A stretch of 64,000 nt of DNA, from positions 4,526,001-4,590,000 of the forward strand of contig NZ_CP150900.1 of the NCBI RefSeq assembly GCF_038050405.1. The letters are read 5' to 3'. Source of the DNA: Paraburkholderia sp. IMGN_8. GTDB taxonomy: Bacteria > Pseudomonadota > Gammaproteobacteria > Burkholderiales > Burkholderiaceae. Each line of letters starts with the position of its first letter. The first letter of the stretch is position 1. Under the pieces are notes generated by a model, which saw nothing but the letters and a program-made list of their open reading frames with translations, was not told where the DNA came from and ran no database searches. Shown one piece after another: positions 53,742 to 62,705 of this stretch. A program made the position numbers and the translations under genes.

Positions 53742-53957
53742 ATGGACGCGAAGAACATCGAAAGCGACCCACACGCGGGGCGCATATTGGCTGCATGTCA
53801 TGGTGGCAATCGAGCGCAGGCGCATTGTGGCGCGAAGCGTGTGACGGTGCTCACTCCACTTAACGATGGCCGGACGGTTTTCCTCCCGCTTGCTCAAGTT
53901 CGCGACGTAGCTGCCGATATTCAGAGTGCCGTCTTTGCATTCAAACCGGAAAAATAA
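53742..53957 (+). CDS. Small hypothetical protein
   Basis: A 71-residue protein starting at ATG 53742; its stop is followed one base later by the start of a lipoprotein gene, so the two may be coupled. It has Cys/His near the middle (AACHGGNRAQAHCG) and a beta-prone half (RVTVLTPLNDGRTVFLPLAQ). No family recognised. Confidence 0.4.
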   Translation: MDAKNIESDPHAGRILAACHGGNRAQAHCGAKRVTVLTPLNDGRTVFLPLAQVRDVAADIQSAVFAFKPEK

Positions 53958-53958
53958 A

Positions 53959-54423
53959 ATGCGCACTCTGGTCTCCGCTGTCGCCGCTGTGTTGGCGCTC
54001 GCCAGTCTTTCTGGATGTTCAACGACTCAAAACGTCACCGCGGGTCCGCAGGCGAAAGGCTCGCCGATGACGACAGCGTGCTTTACCACGCACGGCGGCA
54101 AGTCGGCTGATATGGACGCTGCAATCCAACGCAACTTGGAAAACCACGGCGTCTCGGTGTCGATTGCCCCTGCGTGCGACAAAGCCGACATGAATGTCAC
54201 TTACACCGACAGCTGGTTCTGGGACATCGTTATGTACTTGCGTTCGATGGACATCCGCTTTTATAAGGCGCCAAGCGGCGGCCTTATCGCGTCCGGCCAC
54301 TGGAAAAACTCGGTTTTGCATCAGTTTCCAAATGCCGACGGCGTCGTCCAGGACTTGATGGACGACATGTTCAAGGAGGCCGGCGAGCCCACTGCCGTTA
54401 GGACCAAAGCGGCTTCGAACTAG
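53959..54423 (+). CDS. Putative lipoprotein
   Basis: A 154-residue protein with a clear lipoprotein signal: MRTLVSAVAAVLALASLSGC, lipobox LSGC. The mature part has ADMNVTYTDSWFWDIVMYLR and GLIASGHWKNSVLHQFPNAD, reminiscent of small lipoproteins with a conserved DSW.WD segment. An in-frame ATG 11 codons upstream would spoil the signal peptide. Function unknown. Confidence 0.7.
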   Translation: MRTLVSAVAAVLALASLSGCSTTQNVTAGPQAKGSPMTTACFTTHGGKSADMDAAIQRNLENHGVSVSIAPACDKADMNVTYTDSWFWDIVMYLRSMDIRFYKAPSGGLIASGHWKNSVLHQFPNADGVVQDLMDDMFKEAGEPTAVRTKAASN

Positions 54424-54768
54424 ACGGGCGGGTTTGCTGACGGGTATCGCTGCACTTGTATTTTATGCAAATTACATAACAGCCAGTCCTACTTGCAGGG
54501 ACTTGCTGAGCTGCTTCAAGCACAACTGTTCCGTCGGGTGGGGCGGCCCAGTATGAGGACTGTACCAGCCGTTCAAAGACACGCAGCTGAACAAATACAT
54601 TGAGTTTGATGCCATAGTCCCACCCGACTAGCTCAACACCCCTTGACCGCAGAGTCCGCCTAACTGTCCGAAAAGGATGTCATGCGCTAGTATGATAAAA
54701 ACGAGCGTTCGTGCGTTGTCGGAAAGGCTCGTGAATCGCTACGTTAATTCTGGGTGTGAAAAATAATT
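54424..54768. other. AT-rich gap upstream of the ABC three-component-like operon
   Basis: 345 bp with markedly lower GC than the flanks, presumably holding the promoter of the downstream operon and marking a junction of acquired DNA. No gene seen. Confidence 0.45.
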
Positions 54769-55686
54769 ATGCCAGGGGAACAGTGGAAACGCGGAGCGAC
54801 CGAATGGCAGCACTACGTCGGGAATCTGATACGACGGAGAGTGCCGTTTGGCGATTACGTTGAGATTCCGGACCGTGTCGCCGGAGATTGCGGGCTAGAA
54901 GGCTTTTGCCGTGACGGAAACGCGTTCCAATGCTATGCGGCCACTGAACCGCTTAGTGTGGCCGAGCTGACTGAAAAGCAAAAACGGAAGGTGACCCAAG
55001 ACCTCGGCAAGCTGGAAAAGAACAGAGCTGTCTTAGAAAAACTCCTGCAACCCACAAAAATTCGCAATTGGGCTCTAGTTGTGCCCCGCTGGGAAGATAA
55101 GGCTCTGTTAACCCACGTTTCGACAAAAATTCAGGGGATTTGTTCGAAGAACTTACCTTTCGTTGAACCCGGGTGCACGGCCAATATTATGACGCTCGAC
55201 GATTTCGCCGTCGAAGTTCAAATTCTGGCGAGAGCGGGTGTTGGAAGCCTGGCGGTTCCAGTCACCGACCCTCACGCGGCATCCGTTGCCGAGTTCTCGG
55301 TTAAGCATGACGACTGGCTACGTCATTTGGACCGCAAGGTCACTACATTGACGGCGGGTAAAAAGGAGCAAGCGACCCAACTGTTTGAAGGTTTTCTCCA
55401 AATGTACCTTCGAGGCCAGAACGTCCTTGATACCCTACGCACAAAGTATCCGGACATTCATGCTGGAGCGGACGCAGCCAAAAGAAGCCAAGAGAGGAAG
55501 CTAGCTCTACATTCGGCGTTACATGAAGGCTCTGCAAAGGCCAGTCTCCGCGAAGTAATGCTAAATTTTGGCGGAGCGTTGAGAAACCAGTTGCCCGGCC
55601 TGGACAACGAAACCGTTTCCGCCCTCACAGACGAAGCCATCGCCGACTGGCTTCTGCGATGCCCGATGGACTTTCAAAATGAATGA
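54769..55686 (+). CDS. Nuclease-like first gene of ABC three-component-like operon
   Basis: A 305-residue protein. Residues 28-58 (GDYVEIPDRVAGDCGLEGFC, then RDGNAFQCYA) look like a divergent restriction-endonuclease fold with D40, E44 and Q54-x-Y56, a pattern found in effectors of conflict systems. The rest is helical and charged, and the last 100 residues form a separate helical domain. It overlaps the next gene by 8 bp. In ABC three-component systems this would be the effector. The nuclease assignment is by motif resemblance only. GC content is lower than in the plasmid backbone. Confidence 0.55.
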   Translation: MPGEQWKRGATEWQHYVGNLIRRRVPFGDYVEIPDRVAGDCGLEGFCRDGNAFQCYAATEPLSVAELTEKQKRKVTQDLGKLEKNRAVLEKLLQPTKIRNWALVVPRWEDKALLTHVSTKIQGICSKNLPFVEPGCTANIMTLDDFAVEVQILARAGVGSLAVPVTDPHAASVAEFSVKHDDWLRHLDRKVTTLTAGKKEQATQLFEGFLQMYLRGQNVLDTLRTKYPDIHAGADAAKRSQERKLALHSALHEGSAKASLREVMLNFGGALRNQLPGLDNETVSALTDEAIADWLLRCPMDFQNE

Positions 55687-56170
55687 CGCACATTCACGGG
55701 ACCGGTTGGAGCAGCTCGGTCGGCGCTGGAGCTTCACTGACAGGCCTGCTCCGTTGCCGGCCGACCTACGTCCAGTCTGGCGCATTGCAACAATTCTCCT
55801 TGTGCTTCACACGTCACGGGGGAAAAGCGCGTCGCTACGAAAGCTACATTTTGCGACCTGGGCCCTCAAAGACCGCGACGTTAGCAAACAGCTAATTGCT
55901 TCCCTCAACTCCGACGAACTTTCAACGGCACCGCTGCCTCGCATAGACCCCGCCCTGAACCGAGCAGTTGATTTCGCGGTTGCGGAAGGATTAGTCGAAA
56001 TATCCGGCAAGAAGTCCGTAAAGCTTTCGGAAAAGGGCTTGCGCATAGCGAAAGAGCTCACGGAATCTACTGAGTGTTTGGTTCAAGAAAAGGAGTTACT
56101 TTCCGAATTGGTTCCGCATCTCACCGAACCTGCCATAGACCACTTGTTCAAGAGCCTTGCGTCCTCATGA
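55679..56170 (+). CDS. Middle component of ABC three-component-like operon
   Basis: A 163-residue protein with a hydrophobic helix-rich core (VWRIATILLVLHTSRGKSAS, LHFATWALKDRD) and a winged-helix-like C-terminal half (AVDFAVAEGLVEISGKKSVK, LSEKGLRIAKEL). Position and size fit the 'middle component' of ABC-3C systems, which link the ATPase to the effector. It overlaps its upstream neighbour by 8 bp and the ATPase gene by ATGA. Confidence 0.55.
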   Translation: MNDAHSRDRLEQLGRRWSFTDRPAPLPADLRPVWRIATILLVLHTSRGKSASLRKLHFATWALKDRDVSKQLIASLNSDELSTAPLPRIDPALNRAVDFAVAEGLVEISGKKSVKLSEKGLRIAKELTESTECLVQEKELLSELVPHLTEPAIDHLFKSLASS

Positions 56171-58191
56171 CAATTAAATTCGAAAGGCTTCATCTCGACG
56201 TGCTGACGCCTGAAGGCCGTTATGGAGCGAAGCTTCGCTTTCATAGTGGCCTTAACATACTGCATGCTGAGAACAGCATGGGCAAATCTACCTGCATCCA
56301 GTCAATCATTTACGCGTTGGGCCTTGAGCGTATGCTCGGGCCCAAGGCGGTGATTCCGCTTCCACCTGCGATGACCACGTTTTTGGAAGATGCGGATGGA
56401 GAGCACCTCGTGTTGGCCTCGGATGTTTGGCTGGAAGTCAGCAACACTCGCGGTGAGGCGCTAACGATACGGCGAAGTGTAAAGGGAAACCGGGACTTCC
56501 GACTGGTGACCGTGTGGGAGGGCTCACTATCGGAGGACGGCGCCGCGGCATTGCAAAGTCGCGACTATTTCTTGCGAGACCCAGGCGCAGTCACTCATGA
56601 GGCAGGCTTCCATTCAAAACTGGCGAGCTTCCTTGGCTGGACACTTCCATCAGTGCCTAGAAGCTCCGGGGGAGAGTGCCCTTTGTATATGGAGGGCATC
56701 TTCCCTCTTTTCCTGGTTGAACAGAAACACGGTTGGTCGGGCATCCAAGCGAATTTGCCCACCTACCTAGGAATCCGGGAGTTGTCCAAGCGAGCCATCG
56801 AATTCGTACTAAAACTTGATGCGGCTTCCATTCAGGCGGAACGCCAAGCGGTGGCAGAGAGAGATGCGTCACTTCGAAGTCAATGGAAGAACGCAATCTC
56901 GGGTCTTAAGGCCGTAATTGCGAGCACCCATGGAAGAATAAAAGATGTTCCACGAGACCCGGTCCCCGACTGGCCTCCCACCCCCGAACCATCCTTCGAG
57001 GTTGTTCGAGACGGTGTATGGAAGCCGTGGAATTCCGCTAAATCAGACGCTGAATATGCGCTCGATTCGTTGCGGCAGGCCGAGACGCCGACTAACGATG
57101 AAATTGCAACGCTTGCTCGGACAGAACTGAACGTATCTGAATCGGAACTGGCGGAAGTCGATTTTGCGGCCACTACAGCCCTTGAGGCGCTAGACCTCGA
57201 GTCTGCTCAACAACGCGCACTCATCTCGCGTATTAGTTCGCTTGAGGAGGACTTGCGCCGCAATCAAGACGCAGAAAAGTTGCGTAAGTTCGGCTCGATT
57301 GCAGAGTGGGAATTGAACCGAGACACTTGTCCGACGTGCCATCAGCACTTGGCAGATACCCTGCTCTCTCAGAATGACGAGCCACAAATAATGCCGTTGT
57401 CTGAAAATATCGAATTTATTCGCGCCCAGCTCGCCACTTTTAAACGACTGCAGGAGGCGGGTAGTATTCAAATCGCTTTGAAAAGCCAAAATCTCGACTC
57501 ATTGCGTGCCCGGCTTGGTGAACTGCAAGGCAGAATAAGGTTACTTAAACAGACCTTGGTGGGAGCCAGCGGCGCACCGGCGGCAAGCCGCATCAGAAGG
57601 GAGCTCGAGTTGGAGACTGCAATCGCAACGCTAAAGAGAGCCGGGCAGGACTTTATCGACGAGTTGGCCGAGTTCGAAAGTCTCGCCGCGGAGTGGCGGG
57701 ACCTTGAAGTTCGACGAAAGGCGCTTCCTTCGAAGGAGCTTAGTACGTTGGACGAACAGAAACTGAACGCCCTTCAGACTATCGTCAGAGAACAACTGGT
57801 CACGTATGGCTTTAAGAGTATCCCTGCAGAGTCGATTTCCATATCGCACGACAATTATCGTCCGACTCGGGACGGCTTCAACCTAGGATTTGACCTTTCC
57901 GCAAGCGACAATATTAGGATTATCTGGGCATATCTCGAAGGCATTTTGGAGCTCTCGCGGGGATACGCTACGAACCATCTAGGTTTTCTGATTTTTGACG
58001 AGCCGCGTCAGCAGGAAGCGAAGGAGATGAGCTTTGCGCAACTGCTGTCGCGGACAAGTGAAAGCGGGGTCGCAAAACAACAGGTTATATTCGCAACCAG
58101 CGAAAAATGGGAGAAGTTAAAAGAGATGGTATCTGGGCTCGCAGTGAACACTATCCGGTTTGAGGCGCGAGTTCTTTCGCGTATCGACTAG
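56167..58191 (+). CDS. SMC/Rad50-like ABC ATPase of ABC three-component-like operon
   Basis: A 674-residue protein with an SMC/Rad50-like layout. An N-terminal P-loop (AENSMGKST, residues 34-42; Ala replaces the first Gly) is followed by a helical arm of about 350 residues with a CPTC zinc-hook-like pair (C388/C391). The C-terminal half has Walker B FLIFDEPRQQ near 605-614 and a QQVIFATSEKW switch region. I chose ATG 56167, which overlaps the stop of the previous gene as ATGA. In ABC-3C systems this ATPase is the presumed sensor. A DUF3732-type remnant of another such ATPase lies at 48969-49346. Confidence 0.75.
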   Translation: MTIKFERLHLDVLTPEGRYGAKLRFHSGLNILHAENSMGKSTCIQSIIYALGLERMLGPKAVIPLPPAMTTFLEDADGEHLVLASDVWLEVSNTRGEALTIRRSVKGNRDFRLVTVWEGSLSEDGAAALQSRDYFLRDPGAVTHEAGFHSKLASFLGWTLPSVPRSSGGECPLYMEGIFPLFLVEQKHGWSGIQANLPTYLGIRELSKRAIEFVLKLDAASIQAERQAVAERDASLRSQWKNAISGLKAVIASTHGRIKDVPRDPVPDWPPTPEPSFEVVRDGVWKPWNSAKSDAEYALDSLRQAETPTNDEIATLARTELNVSESELAEVDFAATTALEALDLESAQQRALISRISSLEEDLRRNQDAEKLRKFGSIAEWELNRDTCPTCHQHLADTLLSQNDEPQIMPLSENIEFIRAQLATFKRLQEAGSIQIALKSQNLDSLRARLGELQGRIRLLKQTLVGASGAPAASRIRRELELETAIATLKRAGQDFIDELAEFESLAAEWRDLEVRRKALPSKELSTLDEQKLNALQTIVREQLVTYGFKSIPAESISISHDNYRPTRDGFNLGFDLSASDNIRIIWAYLEGILELSRGYATNHLGFLIFDEPRQQEAKEMSFAQLLSRTSESGVAKQQVIFATSEKWEKLKEMVSGLAVNTIRFEARVLSRID

Positions 58192-58309
58192 CGGGATTTC
58201 GAGCCGCCGCCCCTGGTTTGCGTGCGTCGGGGTGCTGCAAGGCCAAACCCCGTTAATCGTTGTCGCAGCAGCCAGCGCTGTGCGTCTGCTAGGGCCGGAG
58301 GTCATCCAC

Positions 58310-58477
58310 ATGCAGTATCCGAGGGAGCCGAAGCCAAGATTCGTCCTTACTGTGGTCGAAAATCAGAACGTCGTCGGCAAGTGCCAGTTCGAACCGGCAA
58401 ACTACTACACGGGTAAGACGGTCACGTTCAACGAATATGACTTCGGCTCATTACTGCCGTCTACGCTCAACTCTTAG
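58310..58477 (+). CDS. Small protein with a strong ribosome binding site
   Basis: A 55-residue protein starting at ATG 58310, seven bases after a perfect GGAGGT. The translation (KPRFVLTVVENQNVVGKCQF, TGKTVTFNEYDFGSLLPSTL) is beta-prone and ends before the end of the convergent hamB gene. It follows the ATPase gene by 119 bp and could be a fourth gene of that operon. No family recognised. Confidence 0.4.
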   Translation: MQYPREPKPRFVLTVVENQNVVGKCQFEPANYYTGKTVTFNEYDFGSLLPSTLNS

Positions 58478-58547
58478 CCATAATGCTGGAGGCGCATATT
58501 CACTATGCGTCGCTTTGCCGGCCCCGCCGAACAGGGCCCTTATTTCC

Positions 58548-61500
58548 TCACTGCTGAGTTAGACCTGCAAAGACCATCTGAAAATACGATGGGTATCTAT
58601 CAAGCACAGCGCGAACAGCAGCTGGATTATTTCGAGCATAGGTTACGACCGCGCCTCTAGAAGGGTGTACCGCTGCGAAGACCGGTCGCAAATCCAGCGC
58701 AAGCATCCTGTCCGCGAAACCCGCCTCTTGAATGGCCACAGCCAACGGGTCTGGAAGGCCGTACTTTAATCCGCTTTGAAGGCGCTTTATCAGTTCCACA
58801 GTATCGACGTTGTTCACGTCGCCATCCTGCTCAAAATACGTCACCAATGCAGTCAGATACAGCGAGAACTCAAAGCCGAAGCAATTGTCGCAAATATCAA
58901 CAACGTCTTCAGGTGTGAACCGGCGCGTACCCTCTCCGTGCCGCTTCGAAATGCCAGCGGCCGCAATGACCTCACCGATTTGCGAATATGCGGCCCCCGA
59001 CAACCACGACTGCGCGACGTTTATGAGCAACTCTCTGCCCACCACTTTTTCAAGCAGGTCGTCTTCGCCCACCTCGAGCAAGACTGGCCAAATCGCATTC
59101 AGCAGTTCCGCCTCGGTCTGGGATGCGAGCACCAGGTCACGGCTTCTCTCGCACCATCGATAAATCTTCGCGAGTGCATTAAGCCCCAGGAGCGTCCGCG
59201 AGTTCCGAGTCTGGTTAGCAGCTTCCGGCTCACGCTCTTGAACGGCCCGCGCGATTGCGATAAAACAGTCGACCAGTAACGTCTTCTGCTCGTCCGAAGC
59301 CAACGAGTACGCTAGCGTGCTCCTCGCGAGTCCACGTACTACCTCAATAAACTCGTCGAATACGGTTTCTCCACGACTGGCCTGCAAGAAGCTGGCAACA
59401 GCGTTGACCAGCCGCTCCTTGGCTTTTACCTGCTGCGCAACATCTTCAGGGTTAGCGCCGATGCCGGCCAGGTAATCCGCATCGTCATTGATTTGCGCGA
59501 GTGCGTTGTCTTCGTCTGCAAGCAAGGCAATGATAACGTCGAAGGCGGCCTGCACCTCCTGCGTGCCATCGTCGTTCATTATTGGAGCGACAAGACCTAG
59601 AAGCGAGCTGCCGGTCGGTTCGACATTTGCGGTATTTAAAAGCTCGCGAACTGTATTCCATCGCCACCGCTCACGTCGAGCACTCCTACCGTCAAAGACG
59701 CGCGTATCTGCGAAGATAACGGAACCCTCGATGTGCATTCCGGCACGGCCCGCTCGGCCCATCAAATTGTGAAAGTCTCGCACCTTCACCCGCTCTCCAC
59801 CTTGGTAGATTGTTGAGACAATCAGGTATCGGAGCGGCAGATTCACTCCTTGTGCCAAGGTGGACGTGCACACGACCAAAGGCACAAGACCCTCTTTCAC
59901 CGCATGTTCGATACAGAGTCGAAGACCTTGGGGGGTATTGCCATGATGCGCCAACACACCGAACCTTGCACCTCGGGTCACAACCGCATCGTCGCCGAAA
60001 TGCATTGCGTGGAGGTGCACCAACCTCTGCAGTTCGTCCTGATTCGCGATTTCCGCTGGCGACTGATAAGGTAAGCCTCGCTCGAAATATTCAACGGCAT
60101 CTCTGACAATGCCTGCGGCACTATCCTTTCTTCCGCAAAAAATAGCGGCGCTACCCTGCGGCGCCAACTTTAATCCGAGATACAAGGCGATTTCCGAAGC
60201 ACTACGCTCAGGAAACACTCGGACTACTCGTTCTCTACCACGAAGCGGAAATGAATATGGCTCAATGACCCTCGGAACGAAGTAAGGGAAGTCATCAGGC
60301 TGACCCAGAGCATCGAACTGAAGAGTGCCCAAGGTATGCTGCCAACTCGTGAAGACAACAGAACGCTGGGTCGGCATCAGGTCCTTTCCATCAACCACAG
60401 GAGCGCGTTCGCCGATTAGCCACTTGCCGACTGCTTGTGCATTCGAAATGACCGCCGAGACTAGGACCACCTGCGCTCGGCGAGGCAGATACTGCTTCAG
60501 AGTGGTAAGTAGCAACTCGTACGTCACGCCGCGGGGACCAGAATCAAACTGGTGTCCCTCATCGTAAACAATCAACCCGATTTTGCTGGCAATCTGAGGC
60601 GCCTGCCGCAGAACATATAAAAGCTTCTCTGGCGTCAGCACCAAGACTTGTGGGGACGGCTGAGCAATCTCACCTATCAGGTCCGCCAGCGACTCCAGAA
60701 AGTCCTGCTGCAGAACGTCCGAGAGCTCGTCGATAGATACCTGCTCGCCTGCAAACGTCTGGCGTAGAGAGTTGGATATCTCATGGCATAGCGCGCGAAA
60801 CGGCGCGACCACCACCGCCGTCCGGGCTCTGCCAGATAACATCGCGCTTCGAATTACAAGTTCAATCGCTCGAGTCTTTCCCGCACTCGTCGGCATCTGA
60901 ACAACGGCCGACGCTCCCCCAAACAAGCCGGCTCTTCCGAGTAGGCGTTGTGCCGGCCAAAGCTCTGAAACAAAATTGGGTTTTCGAAGAACATCAGACC
61001 ACTGCTCTTCGTCTAGCCGCGAGTATCGAGGTAAGTTCAGGCGACTCGAATTGCCGACCTTGCGTAGAGTGACTGCCACGCATAGGTCCACAAACGCGAC
61101 ATCCCTCGAGCTACCGTTTCGATAGACAGCTTGCCGCAGCCCCGAGCAGTGCCTCAGAAGGATTCGCTCGTCGCCTCCGTCGCGCGATAGCAAGTCACTC
61201 GTAGCACGCAACATAGTTACAAGCAAAGGCGAAAATCGAGTTTCGGGAGGAACCTCCGCGTCGTCCCATCGATTCGCGAGCACCAAGTGCAAAACCGCCG
61301 AGAATGGGTCTAACTGTTGGCGGGCACGTGTCGATAGCAGGTTGCTGACCACGAAACTACTGCCGGGAGTCTCGGCCAGGTAAAACGTCGCTGCAGCAAG
61401 CGTCAGCAATTCTTCGTCGAGGTCAACGTCAAACCTCGATTCGACATATGCGTAAAAGAACGAGGCCGCAAATCGCAGACCCTGCTGGTCCGTCGCGACG

Positions 61501-61712
61501 GGAGCGCCGAGCACCGTGCGCTGTTCGAGAAACTTATCGCATATGGCCGCTGCCTCGTCGCCCAGAATACCTATGGCAAGCGCAAAGAGGTCTTCAGGAT
61601 GTGTACCGGCAGGAATATCGATATGTTCCTCTTCTCGCACCGCGTACTCATACATCCGGGCTTTCGCTTGTGTTATCCCGAACAAGCGCCGAGAATTTGC
61701 CTCAGGCCTCAT
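58548..61712 (-). CDS. hamB: Hachiman helicase HamB
   Basis: A 1054-residue SF2 (Ski2-like) helicase: Walker A PTSAGKT at 274-280, VVVAPFRALCHEI, DEGH near 385, SAVISN motif III and motif VI GRAGRAG near 655. The N-terminal 250 residues and the long C-terminal helical part are typical of HamB. HamB scans DNA and releases or licenses HamA when it finds damage or foreign DNA. It starts 10 bp inside the end of hamA. Residues needed for ATP hydrolysis are intact. Confidence 0.82.
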   Translation of the reverse strand: MRPEANSRRLFGITQAKARMYEYAVREEEHIDIPAGTHPEDLFALAIGILGDEAAAICDKFLEQRTVLGAPVATDQQGLRFAASFFYAYVESRFDVDLDEELLTLAAATFYLAETPGSSFVVSNLLSTRARQQLDPFSAVLHLVLANRWDDAEVPPETRFSPLLVTMLRATSDLLSRDGGDERILLRHCSGLRQAVYRNGSSRDVAFVDLCVAVTLRKVGNSSRLNLPRYSRLDEEQWSDVLRKPNFVSELWPAQRLLGRAGLFGGASAVVQMPTSAGKTRAIELVIRSAMLSGRARTAVVVAPFRALCHEISNSLRQTFAGEQVSIDELSDVLQQDFLESLADLIGEIAQPSPQVLVLTPEKLLYVLRQAPQIASKIGLIVYDEGHQFDSGPRGVTYELLLTTLKQYLPRRAQVVLVSAVISNAQAVGKWLIGERAPVVDGKDLMPTQRSVVFTSWQHTLGTLQFDALGQPDDFPYFVPRVIEPYSFPLRGRERVVRVFPERSASEIALYLGLKLAPQGSAAIFCGRKDSAAGIVRDAVEYFERGLPYQSPAEIANQDELQRLVHLHAMHFGDDAVVTRGARFGVLAHHGNTPQGLRLCIEHAVKEGLVPLVVCTSTLAQGVNLPLRYLIVSTIYQGGERVKVRDFHNLMGRAGRAGMHIEGSVIFADTRVFDGRSARRERWRWNTVRELLNTANVEPTGSSLLGLVAPIMNDDGTQEVQAAFDVIIALLADEDNALAQINDDADYLAGIGANPEDVAQQVKAKERLVNAVASFLQASRGETVFDEFIEVVRGLARSTLAYSLASDEQKTLLVDCFIAIARAVQEREPEAANQTRNSRTLLGLNALAKIYRWCERSRDLVLASQTEAELLNAIWPVLLEVGEDDLLEKVVGRELLINVAQSWLSGAAYSQIGEVIAAAGISKRHGEGTRRFTPEDVVDICDNCFGFEFSLYLTALVTYFEQDGDVNNVDTVELIKRLQSGLKYGLPDPLAVAIQEAGFADRMLALDLRPVFAAVHPSRGAVVTYARNNPAAVRAVLDRYPSYFQMVFAGLTQQ

Positions 61713-62508
61713 CTGCGGCCCTCTCGTAGAGACTATGGGCGAGCGTCATCAAATCCTCACCTCGAATTACCAACAAAAGGACAGACGAACCCGGGGGATG
61801 TGATGCTGTTGTCGTCGCCACAATTAGCTCGGCGTCAAATGCGCCGTTGTTCAGCACGGCGGCCGCGCCAGTCTGTTCTATAAAGGGCCTGTCCGGCTTC
61901 GCTTGGAAGCGCTCGACTAGCGCTACCCGCGCGTTGTCGCCCTGCATGAGAGCTTTCCGCTTCATGGCGAGCAGCGTGTAAGCTTGCCGTACTTTGTCTT
62001 TCGCCGCATCGTCCACAGCAACTTGAAGCCTACGCTGAGGCTTGCCTGCACTCAACTGCGCTTTGACTTCAAAGGTCGTCAGCGTGTCCTCGGCAGAGTT
62101 ACCTGTCGGAGACAAATACAGGCCGATGATGTCAGTGCCCTTCACCGATTCATTGGGCGTTGCTTTCTCAGCAAATCGCCCCCTCGGAACCCAGTGATTC
62201 ATACTGTACTCGAGGAAGTCGCAAACCAATATTTCAGCAAAATCGCCGGACCGAATTGACGGTCCGGGTTTGGTGGTATTGGGAAATACCAGTTTTTTCA
62301 AAAATTCGGAACGCGAATGCTCAGTACCAGCTCGTAGAACGTCAATATCGTCATCGGAACAGTAATGCTGGCGAAAATGTCGGGCCCACGCCGACAGGAC
62401 AGCGTTGTCCGGTTGATGTTGAAACTCTAAAATGGTAACTGTCTTCCCCTCACCGGTCCTCAACGGTTCTCGTTGTACCAACCAGCTGAGGTGCTCAGGC
62501 GGAGGCAT
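61702..62508 (-). CDS. hamA: Hachiman effector nuclease HamA (DUF1837)
   Basis: A 268-residue DUF1837 protein. The DUF1837 core contains SGDFAEILVCDFLEY at 87-101, WVPRGRFAEKATPNESVKGTD and TFEVKAQLS. E92, D126 (GTDIIG), E147 and K149 (FEVKA) form a restriction-like active site that looks complete. In Hachiman, HamA is the nuclease held in check by HamB. The ATG at 62508 follows a purine-rich stretch, and the downstream hamB start overlaps its stop. The pair is on the minus strand, convergent with the ABC operon. Confidence 0.87.
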   Translation of the reverse strand: MPPPEHLSWLVQREPLRTGEGKTVTILEFQHQPDNAVLSAWARHFRQHYCSDDDIDVLRAGTEHSRSEFLKKLVFPNTTKPGPSIRSGDFAEILVCDFLEYSMNHWVPRGRFAEKATPNESVKGTDIIGLYLSPTGNSAEDTLTTFEVKAQLSAGKPQRRLQVAVDDAAKDKVRQAYTLLAMKRKALMQGDNARVALVERFQAKPDRPFIEQTGAAAVLNNGAFDAELIVATTTASHPPGSSVLLLVIRGEDLMTLAHSLYERAADEA

Positions 62509-62705
62509 GGATACCCTCGGGGACTACTCTCTCAAATGACATTTTTGTTTTACCAGTGTCGGCGACGGTGTTCATGGTCACAATAAAATCGGGTCGCTTC
62601 GTCTAATATCCACGGGCAAGCAAATCTACACAAGCTTTCAGCGTCTAGGTGAAGGCAGGATGTGCCTCCCTCCCGTCGATGCTATGGCGGCGCACGACCG
62701 AATGC

